A stretch of DNA of 64,000 nucleotides from an uncultured Lachnospiraceae bacterium. GTDB taxonomy: Bacteria > Bacillota > Clostridia > Lachnospirales > Lachnospiraceae. The notes beneath the pieces are model-generated. The model ran no database searches. It worked only from the letters and a program-made list of their open reading frames with translations, and was not told the DNA's origin. Shown in pieces: positions 25,106 through 36,200 of the stretch (positions are counted from its first letter, which is position 1; each line of letters starts with the position of its first letter). The DNA lies in the NCBI GenBank assembly GCA_910578795.1, contig CAJTSD010000012.1:12185-76184 (forward strand). The letters run 5' to 3'. Position numbers and translations under genes: made by a program.

Positions 25106-26794
25106 TTATTTGCAATGCACGGCGCATTCTTTGCCGCAGAAGGCGATTCCGTAATAGCTTACGTACTTATAGCCGTCATTTTTGAGGTCCATGTCATATT
25201 GTTTGTCCTCAATCTGACGGATTGCCTCGTCCGCTTTTTGGTCCATTTCGTCAATGTCTTTTGCGACTTTAAACTCTACCACGAATGCTTCGCGGCTTCT
25301 GCGGATTGGTTTGATGAGCAGGTCGCTGCGCCCTTTTCCGCCTTCCCTGTTGGAGAGTACAATGTAGCCTTTGATGCCTGTCAATAGCCCTGCTGTCATT
25401 CCGTGGTAGTAGTATTCGTTTTGGTCCATGTAGCTGATTGTTTCCTCGAAAATGTCGTTGAGTTCCTCTTCCATTGTGGCACAGTCCTTCGATAGGACGG
25501 CGTTGTGGAGGAGCTGCATGTTTCTGCCTTTTAGCTGTTCGCGGAACCATTTCTGTATTTTCTGCTCGAAAATATATTGCACTTCCTTATTTGGAATGGC
25601 GAGTTCTGCATAAATCGTTGTCCCTGTCATCCATTCCCTTATTTTGCGGAAATACCCTGTGAAAAACATAAAATTCCAAAGATTATCGCCCTCGTCGTAA
25701 ATTTCATTGTAGGTGATGTCCTCGTGGATTTGTACTTCAATGGTTTCGCCTGCCAGCAGGCGTTCTATTTTTGCCTTGTCCTCGTCGTCGGCTTGGTCAA
25801 TCAGTGTTTTTACAATGCTGTTTGAGGACGTATTTGCCCAGTAGGACATTGGAAGCCAGTTTTTGTTTGGAAGCGCGTCATTCATGTATGTGATGACGCT
25901 CCATGGGTTGTAGATGTCGGTTTGTCCGAACGTATAGCCGTTGTACCAGTCCTTGACGGTTTTGTATTGATCGTCCATGTCGTAATAATGGCACATTTGT
26001 TCTACTTCGTCTACCTTAAAGCCGAAATATTCGTCAAAATTTTCACTTCTGATGGACACGATGCTAAGGTTATTTAAACCAGTAAAGATACTCTCCTTTG
26101 AAATCCGCAGGCAGCCTGTAATTGCGGCAAATTCGAGGCTGGTGTTGTCCTTTAATCCGCTCTCGAACAACGCTCTGATAAAATTAATCATTTCCTTGTA
26201 AAATCCGCAGGTAAACGAATTTTCCAAGGGGACATCGTACTCGTCAATAATAACAACTGCTTTCTTTCCATAGTATGTCTCAAGGCACTGCGATAAGAAT
26301 AAAATAGATTTTGCATAATCCCGTTCTACTGCCTTTTCCGTCATGATTTCTTTATATTTTTCCTTTTTTTCTGATAATTCAGGGCAATCCAGCACAAACG
26401 CATGACGTTGAAATTCATAAGCAATTACATCGGCAATCCCCAGATAGGACGTTTCATAGTCCTGCCTTTTTGCGTCCTTGAAGGTCAGATAGATTACGGG
26501 GTATTGTCCCATGTGGCTTAAAATCGCCTCCCCTGCGTCCATAATTTTAAGTCCTTTGAAAAGATAAGACCAGTCCCGCTTATTCCCCTGCCTGTCCTTG
26601 TCGTCCTCAAAATAGTATTTGAGCATACTCATGTTAAGCGTCTTACCGAAGCGGCGCGGGCGCGTAAAAAGCGTGATTTTTGACTTGATTTGCAGTAAGT
26701 CGCGTATCATGGGGGTTTTGTCAACGTAGTAATATTCCTTCTCTATCATCTCAGCAAAATCACTGATTCCGATTGGTAGTGGTCTGTAATTCAT
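25106..26794 (-). CDS. AAA-ATPase-like protein with PD-(D/E)XK nuclease-type C-terminus
   Basis: A 562-residue protein of the large, poorly understood AAA_18/DUF1703 family common in Bacteroidales and Clostridia, often in many copies. N-terminal GISDFAEMIEKEYYYVDKTP is the family start; the P-loop is replaced by the family form RPRRFGKTLNMSML; Walker B is AVVIIDEYDVPLENS near residue 190. The C-terminal part has GKGRSDLLIKP and EAFVVEFKVAK, the D...E-x-K of PD-(D/E)XK nucleases. ATG at 26794 follows AAAGGAGC. Function unproven; defence or mobile-element roles are often guessed. Confidence 0.85.
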   Translation of the reverse strand: MNYRPLPIGISDFAEMIEKEYYYVDKTPMIRDLLQIKSKITLFTRPRRFGKTLNMSMLKYYFEDDKDRQGNKRDWSYLFKGLKIMDAGEAILSHMGQYPVIYLTFKDAKRQDYETSYLGIADVIAYEFQRHAFVLDCPELSEKKEKYKEIMTEKAVERDYAKSILFLSQCLETYYGKKAVVIIDEYDVPLENSFTCGFYKEMINFIRALFESGLKDNTSLEFAAITGCLRISKESIFTGLNNLSIVSIRSENFDEYFGFKVDEVEQMCHYYDMDDQYKTVKDWYNGYTFGQTDIYNPWSVITYMNDALPNKNWLPMSYWANTSSNSIVKTLIDQADDEDKAKIERLLAGETIEVQIHEDITYNEIYDEGDNLWNFMFFTGYFRKIREWMTGTTIYAELAIPNKEVQYIFEQKIQKWFREQLKGRNMQLLHNAVLSKDCATMEEELNDIFEETISYMDQNEYYYHGMTAGLLTGIKGYIVLSNREGGKGRSDLLIKPIRRSREAFVVEFKVAKDIDEMDQKADEAIRQIEDKQYDMDLKNDGYKYVSYYGIAFCGKECAVHCK

Positions 26795-26895
26795 ATTAGT
26801 TTGCTCCTTTTCAAAAATGCTATACGACTGCCTCCACAATGGTTTTGCCACCGACGGTTATAGGGGTGTCGTCTTTCCGTATTAAAATATCTCAC
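26791..26895 (-). CDS. possible 34-residue leader peptide, coupled to the AAA gene
   Basis: A GTG with GGAGGTGGACAAC before it starts VRYFNTERRHPYNRRWQNHC and so on; its TGA overlaps the ATG of the AAA gene (ATGA). A one-base shift after NTE would instead read DDTPITVGGKTIVEAVV then a stop, which looks more protein-like. It may be a frameshifted remnant or a coupling leader. No family recognised. Confidence 0.25.
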   Translation of the reverse strand: MRYFNTERRHPYNRRWQNHCGGSRIAFLKRSKLI

Positions 26896-26968
26896 GTTGT
26901 CCACCTCCGTTGTGCTTTTATCTATACTATACACGACTTTTCTTTTTCCCACAACACAAAAGCACAAT

Positions 26969-27014
26969 AAAAAAGGCAGCCGCTGTTCATAGCTGTCAGA
27001 CTGCTGCCTTTTTT
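26969..27014 (-). terminator. terminator of giant gene B
   Basis: AAAAAAGGCAGC paired with GCTGCCTTTTTT, with a loop of about 22 bases that contains a smaller stem. It lies 75-120 bases after the stop of the giant gene and has T-runs on both strands. Confidence 0.75.
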
Positions 27015-27087
27015 GTTTTATTGATGCAATTTCATCTTCCAATGTCTTTTGCAGATTGTCTGCAATCTTTTAAGATTCTGTCGGTCT

Positions 27088-27225
27088 TTAGCGCTTCTCT
27101 TTTCGCTCGTCCTTTCTTCGGAATAAGATAATCAGCACAACCGTTACAATAATAACCAAAACCGCAAGCCATATGAACCAGCATATGCCTAAGAAGGTCG
27201 GGCAGATATGGCAAAGGCTGCATTT
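27088..27225 (-). other. cysteine-rich C-terminal membrane anchor of protein B
   Basis: Last 45 residues: KCSLCHICPTFLGICWFIWL, a hydrophobic helix and RRKDERKEKR. The C-x-x-C-x-x-C-P-T-F-L-G-I-C block is identical to that of protein A. Confidence 0.8.
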
Positions 27226-30200
27226 TGAACTTTTGGCTGCGCCGGCCGCCTGACTGTAGGCTATGGCGTAGATGGAGAATCTGTCTGTACTGATGGTGAT
27301 TGTATCCGGGTTGTCGTCCGTGTCTGTTAAAAGGACTGTCTGTCCCTCGTGGACGCGGATAACGTAAAATGCCCTGTTGTCCTCCTGTAGTTTGGTCGGT
27401 ACTCCGATGATGACGTCAATTGGTTTTTCTGTCGCGGTTACGGCATCCCAGTCGCCTGCACCTGTTTTCAGGAACATGGAAATGTCGATGTATCTGCCGA
27501 GCGCAAGCAGCGGATATTCTTCGCGGTACTGCGCAAGTGCGGTTTCGATGGTTTCCTTGTCCTGTTTTGCTATGGTTGCCGAGATGTCTTTTACGTCTAT
27601 GCGGATTTCGATGATTTCACCGTTATCCACTTGCTGTATCTGCTGCGATGTCAAAACGGCGTTTGCCGCCGCGACGGTGTCTGATACGCCTGCCGCATAG
27701 TCTTTGTCTTCGCAGACTACGGTGACGATGACCGCGCCTTGTTTTTCCGTCTTTAGTATGGTTGTTGTAAATTCCGTTTGTGCCGGACTGCCTGTCGGAA
27801 CAGGTTTGCCGCCGGCTTGAACGAGCGCGCCGTTTTCTATGGTCACGGAAACGGTCTGTGTACTTTGTGCATTGCTGTCCTGTGACACGGCTTGTTCCTG
27901 CCCTGATGCTTCGGTTGTTTCCGCCGTTTCGTCAGTCGGGTTAACGGTCTCTGTCATTTGTGTCTTGTCCGTTCCTGTGCCGTCGTCTCCCGGTTTCGTC
28001 TTTTGGTCCGTTCCTGTGCCGTCGTCCCCCGGTTTCGTCTTTTGGTCCGTTCCTGTGCCGTCGTCCCCTGGATTCGTCTTTTGGTCCGCTCCTGTGCCGT
28101 TATCGTCGGTCGGATTGAGCGGGTCAAGCGGATTGACAGGGTCGGCAGGTTTGCCCGGCTGCTGCGGATTTCCTGTCGCGGGATTTGAACCGCCGGAACC
28201 GGAACTGCCCGAACCATCGGAGCCGGAGCCGCCCGACGAACCGCCGCTGCTCTTTTTCTTAACGCCTTCCACAGTCACGGTCTTGTCTTCCATAATATCG
28301 GTAATGGTATAGGTATCCTGTGCTGTCAATTCTACCGTCACGCCGTTTACTTTCACTGCAAAGCTGTTTGTCTTGCGGTAGCCTTTTTTGAGCGCAAACG
28401 CAAAACCGAAGCTTTCGCCCTCTTTTACGGGCGAAGCGCTGCCGGATACGGCGGTGAGCGTATAGCCTGTGCCGCCCTCTAACGTTACGGTATAGTATAC
28501 GGGAGTTTTTTCAACGCCCTCTACTGTCACGGTCTTATCTTCCGTAACATCAGTTATTGTATATGTATTATCTGCTGCCAGCTCCACTTTTTCGCCGTTT
28601 ACTTTTACTGCAAAGCTGTCTGCCTTTTGATAGCCTTCGGCGAGTGCGAACGCAAAGCCGAAGCTGCCGCCCTCTTTTACAGGCGAAGCGCTGCCCGCCT
28701 GTGCGGTTAAGGTATAGCCGACGCCTTCTTCCAAAACGACTGCATAGCTGCCGTGGATTTTAACGGTCTCGCTTGGCAGGCTTGCAAAGCTTGTGTCGGT
28801 TGCGGCTTTGCGCACGATGTACCGGGCGGGCGCAAGTCCTGTGAGTTCGCCGTCTGCGCCTGCGGTTTTGGCTTCCCATGTTTCGCCGTCGTCGGTTGAT
28901 ATTTCGTATACGGTGCCTGCGGTCAGCCCTGTGAGTCTGCCGTCCTGCGCCTTGGGCGCGGTTTCATCGACGGCTGCCACTGCCGGGGTCTGCGGTCTTG
29001 CAGGGATGCGGAGGTTCTGCGGCTCGCTGTCCATGCCTGGTATTCCGTAGCCGGAGCGGATAATCCTGTGGTCCTTGTCCAGCCACTCTTCTTCGATTGG
29101 TATGGTATCCTCCTCCTCCGCTGTATATACCGAGCTGACCGGCTCGCTGTTGTTCTCGTATTCGATGATGTACTCTGCGTCCTCGAGCAGGCTTGTGAGT
29201 GTCTCCTTTCTGTAATCAATTTTCAGGTCGGGCTTCGGGTAGGGTATCACGTCGCCTGTGGCAATGGTCACGATTGCGGCTTTTCCTGCAAAATTTCCCA
29301 TGCCACCGGCATTGCCATCGGCATTGTCCACGGCTTTGATGCGCACGTGATAAACGCCGTCGGAGCCGCTGCCGCTGCCGGATAGTCCGGTGATTTCGGC
29401 GCCTGTTACATCGGCGTCGCGCCATTTCCATACTTGTCCGCCGTCCTCGGATATTTCGTAGGCGCGTCCTGCGTCAAGTCCGGTGATTTTGCCGTCCTTC
29501 TCAAGAGGATGGCTTTCCTGCTCAGTGCCAAGTACAGGCGCTGCCGGACGTGTCGGTATGGCTATGCTTTGCGCGGCGCTGTCACTTTTTGCGTCCTCAC
29601 CGCTGATTTGCACGATGGTAAGTGTCTTGCCAAGCCAGTCTTCTTCGATTGGAATGGTTCCGTCTTCGCCTGCGGTCAGCGCCACGCTGTTGTCAGCGTC
29701 TGTTCCGACCGTGATGCGGTAGGTTGTATCCGCGGTCAGTCCTTTGAGCGTTTCCGCCGTGTAACCGATTGCTGCCTGCGGTGCTGGCAGGGCTTCTTTG
29801 ACTTTTATGGTCAATTCCTGCACTGCGCGGTTGCCTGCATGGTCGGCTGCGGTGACGGTTATGACCGTGACGCCTGTCGGTATTTTTTCCGCCGGAATGG
29901 TGAAGCTTACGTCTGTCACGATTTCGGTTTCATAATTGCCTGTCACATTCTGTGCCGCGCCGTCACCAAGCTGCCAGGTTACGGACGCGATACCGCCTGT
30001 AATCAAGCCGTTTATACTGTCGTCGATTTGGTCGGTCACGCTTACCGTGAGCGCGGGCGCATGGTTGTAATATTCCTGTGAGAGCGCTATGCCTGTCGGC
30101 TGCGGCGCCTCGTCGGTCACATCGCGGTCTGCAAGCACTGCGATAAGGGGCGCATTGTCCTCAACGATAACGCCGTTTATACCGCCGCCGTTTGTGCCGA

Positions 30201-33200
30201 TGGTTTTGGTGTCCGCGAGGTTGCCTACATTGTCGGCGCCTTCGATTGTAATGCTTCCCTTGAAGGTCGGCTCAATACCGATAACTGCCTCGTAATCCGC
30301 GCCGCTGCCCTGTGCCTTTTTGACTTCCGCCGTGCCTTTTATCGTATCCGCATTGCTGTCTGTGGGTGTGAGGGTGTAGGTTACCTGCGCGACGCCGCTG
30401 CCTGTCTCGGTTACCGGTACGGTTATCAGCAGTTTTTCCTTATGGATAATCCAGTCCAGAAAATTCTGATAGCCTTCATTGTAAGAGACTGTGCCGAAAA
30501 CAGGTTTTGTGGTGTCAAGTCTTGCCGTTACCGTGGTCTCGGTTGTTTTCCCTGCCGCGTCCTGCACCTGGAAGGTGTAGGTATGCGCCCCTTCGGCAAT
30601 ATTGTCATATTCGTAACGGAACTGCGGATAGCCGTCAGCGGATTTGCCGTCCTCGGCGCTGCCGCTGATGGCGCCTGCGGCGCTTTCCCCTAAGGTAACG
30701 TATGCGCCGTCGTCCTGTTTCACCGATAATTTTGTCACGTTTTCATTGTCCGCGTAGGTCAATACGATGGCAAGTGCCTGCGACCACTGTTTTTCTTCGA
30801 CCTGGTTTGTCCTGCTGTTGTCTGTCAGCACCGCGGTGAGCGCGGGCTGTTCGTCGTCCTGCCATTTTGCGTAGAGCGTGATGTCGTCCTCAAGCATGTC
30901 TGCCGCTGCTTCGTCTGCAAAATGCCATTGGTTTGTACACGCGCTTTCCTGATACCAGCCTGCAAACGCGTATCCTGCGCGCGCCGGCTCCTTGGGTTTT
31001 TCGACGGTGTCGTGCCATGCGTTGTCTGTTATCGGGGACACGCTGCTGCCGCCTTGAGCATCAAAGCTTACAGTGAGTGTCCTGCCCTCATTTGGCTCGA
31101 TTTCCGCCGCGTTTCCGTGGGGCGCGCTGTCGGTCGCCTTCACGCGGAACAGCATGATTGTGCTGTGTGCGTTTGTCATTTTGCCGCCTGAGAGGTCACT
31201 GTCCTGTACGGCTGTCCATGTGGCGCCGCCGTCGATGCTGTACTCCATTGTGGCGTCGATGCCTGAAAGCTGTGCGTCATGTTTGCCGCGGATGGTTTCG
31301 TCCTGTTCAACAGTAATGCCCGGCGCATCGGGACGCGGTGCAATTTCCTGTACGGCGCTGTCGCTGTCTCGCTGTGTCTGTCCGTCTCCTTTGCGTCTGA
31401 CTTGCAGCTGCGTGCCGAACCAGTTTTCGCGGATCGGGATATTCCCCTGTGCGTCCGCGGTTACTGTTTCGCCCTGTATGTCGTAGGATGCGCCTGCGGT
31501 CAGTCCGGTGAGCAGTTCCTGCCTGTAATCGACGCCAACGACCGGCATTTCGGCTTGTGTCTTCACATGGACGGTCACAATCTTTATCCCCTCGTTGCCT
31601 GCCTGGTCACACGTCCTTATTGTGACGGTAAAGTCGCCGGTTCTGCCTTCGAGCGCGGTGATTGTAAAGTCATATTCTGTCAGCTGCGCGATGTCAAAAT
31701 TGGCGCCTGCGGAATATTCCGCTTCGTCGTTTATCTGCCATGTCACGGAGGCAATTCCCGCGTTGACTGCCGCCGTATCCGGTTCCTTGTCTTCCACATG
31801 GACGCGGAGTCTGGGAGCCGTATTGTAATACTCTGTCTCGGAAAGCGCAACGCTGTTTGTGCCGCCTTGTTCGTCTGTCGTTGTGCGGTCCGCCTGTATG
31901 GTGACGGTGGGCGCGTTGCTTTCCACGATAACGCCGTTAAGCCCTGTTCCTGCCGCGCCGATTTTCTTTTCGTCGGATATGTTTCCTGCGTTGTCGGCGG
32001 CAGTAACGGATATGGCGCCTTTAAAGTCGGCTGCAATGGTTATCTGCGCCGTTTTCTTACTTCCGCTTACGAGTATCTTTGCCGTGCCGGTTACCGCCGT
32101 GCCGGTCTCGGGCGTCAGGGTGTAATCAACCTGCTTTACGCCGCTTCCTGTCTCGGTTATCGGGATTTCGATAAAGAGGCTGTCTTTTTTGATAATCCAG
32201 TCCCAAATGCTCTTGTGCCCTTCCGAGAATGCCGCCTCGCCGAGGATTGGTTTTACCGTGTCGAGCTTTGCGGTGAGTTTGGTTTCTGTCACATTGCCTG
32301 CGGCGTCCTCCGCCTTGAAGGTGTAGGTGTGGCTGCCTTCTTCCAAATCCGTATAAATGGTTGTACCATTCGTATTTATGGTCAGTTCCCTGTACTCTTC
32401 GCTGCCTCTTTTTCCGTAGAGCTTTGTGACGCCTACGTTGTCGCTGTAGGTCAGGGTGATGGTGAGCGCATTGTGCCAGTCCTTTGCGTTTTTGCCGTCG
32501 GACAATGATGCTGTCAAATTGGGCTTCACGTTCTCGCGCCAGTCTGCACAGAGTTTTACATAGTAAACACCGTTTTCTACCTTCGTGCAATTGCCGGCAT
32601 ATTTCGTCTTGTCTGTTCCGAGGATTTCTCCGACGGTGTTTGCCTTTGCATTTTCCTGGTCTGTAAAGCGCCATGCCGTGTCTGCCGTACTGCCTGCCTG
32701 ATAGCCGTTTCCCGTGTGATACCAGCCGATGAAATCATAGCCTGTCCTAGTGGGTGCGGCGGGCTCGGTCAGTTTGCTTTTATAGGTTAAGCCTGTCTGG
32801 TCCGCGGGTCTGTTCTGCGCCGGCGTTCCAGTGCTGTCGTTTAAGTCAAATTGTGCCGTGATGGTTCCTGCCTGGGAAGTAATCACATGTGTGCTCTCTA
32901 TCCCGTGCGGATTTCCATTGTCGGGCGTTGCCGTCGTCTGTGCCTTTGCCTTTACACGCAGCAGGAGATTGCCCTTTGGCAGGTTTTTGATCGCGCCGTC
33001 TGCGGGCACGTCGGTCCATGTACCGCCGGGGGCTTTGTATTCCCATGTCTTGCCGTCCGCGGCAATTACGAAGTTTATCTGCGCGTCTTCCGCGTCTTTT
33101 AATACTTCTGCCTCTATATTTACCGTACCGGAATATGCGGGCGGGCGCGCCGAGACTGTGAGCGTCTGCGCATCGGAGTCCTGTGTTTGCACGCCGTTGC

Positions 33201-36200
33201 CTTTTTTCACGACGGAAATTGTTTTACCGCAGAGGTCAACCGCAGCGCCGCCTGTGACAGCCGTGGGCAGCACAAAGGGAATTTCGCCCTGTGCGTCCGT
33301 GGTGACGGCATAGGTTTTGCTGCCGACGGTAACCGCATATGCGGTGTTCGGGGACAGTCCTGTCAGGGTATCCTGCGGGTAGTTGCAGCCTGCGCCGGGG
33401 GTGTCCTCTTTTCCTGCAAACTTTATTATCTGGCTTTTTGTAGTGACATTTCCGGCATAATCCGTAACGCGGATTGTAACAGTGCATATGCCTGAGAAGT
33501 GGTCTCTTTGTGCATTTTGGTTGCTGTTCCCCTCAACCGGAAGAACCGCAAGATTTGAATTTGTTATCCCATAACTCCAGTCTGTTTTGAATCCGGTTTT
33601 TACACCATTGATGGTATATTCATAGCTCCTAACTCCGGAACCAATTGCAGATGTAACATTTGGAATGTCACCTATAAATGCCCGTACATACTTTACTTCG
33701 TTTTTGTCGTAATAGTTATCCTCCTCTATCGAAAAACCACTAGAAGAATCATATCCATTATAATGAAAGTTCTTAACTATCGGCGGTGTAGTATCTACGA
33801 TGATTTCTCCGATGTCGTCTATCGCCAAAATATTTCCTGCCAAATCGTAGCATTGGATTTCGGTAAGCGTCCCCCGCCAGTTGGGCTCCAGTGTTATCGG
33901 AACTGTCGCGGATTTGCCCTGTCCGCGCAAATCCACTTCCAAGGTCTCCTCTTTGATGGTTGTTCCCCTCCAGCTCATCGACGTCTTTTTATAAGTCAGC
34001 TTCCATAATCCGCTGACGCTGTCCGCCGCGGAAATGCTGATTGTCGGCGGCTCTTTGAACACCTTTACGGGCGTTGTTCCGTCTTTCTGCGTAGTATAAA
34101 CAGATTGCTGGGAGTTATCAGCTACCCATATTTGTGTGGGTTCGGGGGTTATGGTAACGCTGCCGAGGGTGGGTTTGCCACTGTCGAATTGAAACGTTCC
34201 CTCATATATTTTCGACTCATGACCTGCTGCATCAACTGCCTTATATCTGTAAGTATTGATGCCTTGCAGAAATTCTTCTTCATATATATGCAATGCATCT
34301 GAGGTGGAAGAAACTGGCTGCTCTCTCCATTCCCCATTATTCCACTGCACGCATATTTTTGCAGGCTCCACATTGTCAACAACGCGCCAATATCTGTAAG
34401 CACGTTTTGTTTCTGAAGCTTTTCTCCACCAACCATTCGATAACAATATATTACTATAATTGACGTTAATGGAACGCGGTTCCTCTATATCCAGCCATTT
34501 CCCCCAGTAGTGCTTATCGCCTGTCGCCTCTGCGCCGATAGACGTATATTTCCTGCCTGTGCAGTTTTCGTTGACATACCAACCGTCGAAGACGATTCCT
34601 CTCCACTTGAGGAAACCGGCGGGCGGTTTCTCTGTTATATCGTCTATTGTCGGTATGGGTAATTCAACTATCTGTCCGTAGGTGTACTTGCTTTTGCCTG
34701 TATCCTGACTGACGTATTCGCCGCTTGTCTTTCCGTTGGGACTTTTCAGCGTATAGGTTACCTGATATTCATCCGCCGTCCACTTGGCATAAAGTGTCGT
34801 ATCGGTTCTAATCTGTGTCTGATTGTCAAAATCAAATTCATTGCCGTTGGTGCACGCCGCGTCGGTGTACCAGCCGCCAAACGTGTAGCCTGTGCGGGTG
34901 GGGTCGGTCGGTTTGACAAGCGCACAGTCCACTGCAGCGCTTGTGGAGGTACTGCTCTGCCTTGTCCACACGAGCTGGTTGGGCACTTCGCTGCCGCCCT
35001 GACTGTTGAAGGTTATGCGGCGCACGTAGTATGTCCAGTAATATCGGCTGCCCCATGATGCGGGCTTGATGTAAATATAATTTGTCCCTATTGTCTTTGT
35101 CGTATAGCTTGCTGTTCCAGACTGTGCGGAAACACTGTTATGCGGTGCGAGCGTGCCAATCGGGGCGGTCTGTCCTGTCGCGGTCAGCTCTGCGCCTGAC
35201 GGTCCGTAATTCACCTTGACTGTCATGGCAAGCCCGTCTGTCTCCGCCTGCGACTGCGCCGGTCCTGTAAGCGACACAAGCCCCCCTTTATAATGGTCTT
35301 TTTTAATCTCCTCGGAATATCCGTCTTTCGTATTTCCTGCCGCGTCCGTTACTTTATAATACAGATACCATGTGCCTGCCTGTGTAAGGTTTGCTGTACA
35401 GGCGCCTGTCTTGACTGTTGACGCGGGTACGGAGGTCAGACCGGTTGTCGGTTTTGTGGTTGTATCGGTTACCCACTTATACTGTACGGTGTCAATGCCG
35501 CTTGGCACGCCGCCTTCATCTTTGTTTGCAGGGTCGGTAAATTCGAGTGTCACGGGAACTTTTGTGTCCGTATACCAGCCGCTCGCGTTCTTTGTCGCGT
35601 TGACTGTAGCGGTCACTTCCGGTTTGGTTCGGTCTATCCCCTCTATCACAACGATCTTTTCGGTCGCATTGCCTGCATTGTCAGTCAGTTTGAAGGTATA
35701 AGTTTGATTTTTTTGTATATTTTGGATTCCCACTAGCCCTGAAGTAACCGAAATCCAGTTGCCATTATCCTGCTTATACACAAACTTTGTCCTATCTCCC
35801 TCCATTGGCAAACCGCTGCTGCTGTTTCCTGCCGCGCCTTTTTCATTATACTGCGGCGTACCCGTATCCTCTGCAATTGAAAATACCACCATTCTAGTAG
35901 CTGCCCACTTTTTCGACGGTGTCAGAACAGGGTCCTCCAGTGTCGGCGGTTCCTTGTCAATGTGGTTAACCACCAGCGTCGCGTCCGCCGACGCCCCGTT
36001 TTGGTCTACGACGGACACTGTGTAGATGCCGTTTTTGGACGCGGTGATTGTCCCTGTGGCATTGACGCTTTGGTTGGTGAGCATTTTATCATCTGCGTAG
36101 ACCGTGCAGCCTCCTGCCCCTGTGGCTGTCAGCTTCCATGTGAGTGTCACGTCCTGATTTGTCCAGTTCGTATCCGGTACAGTCAGCGTTATCTGCGGCT

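Noticed and set aside
27967..28104. 39-bp repeats resembling a CRISPR array
   Set aside because: Units are directly adjacent with no spacers and are in frame within a coding linker.
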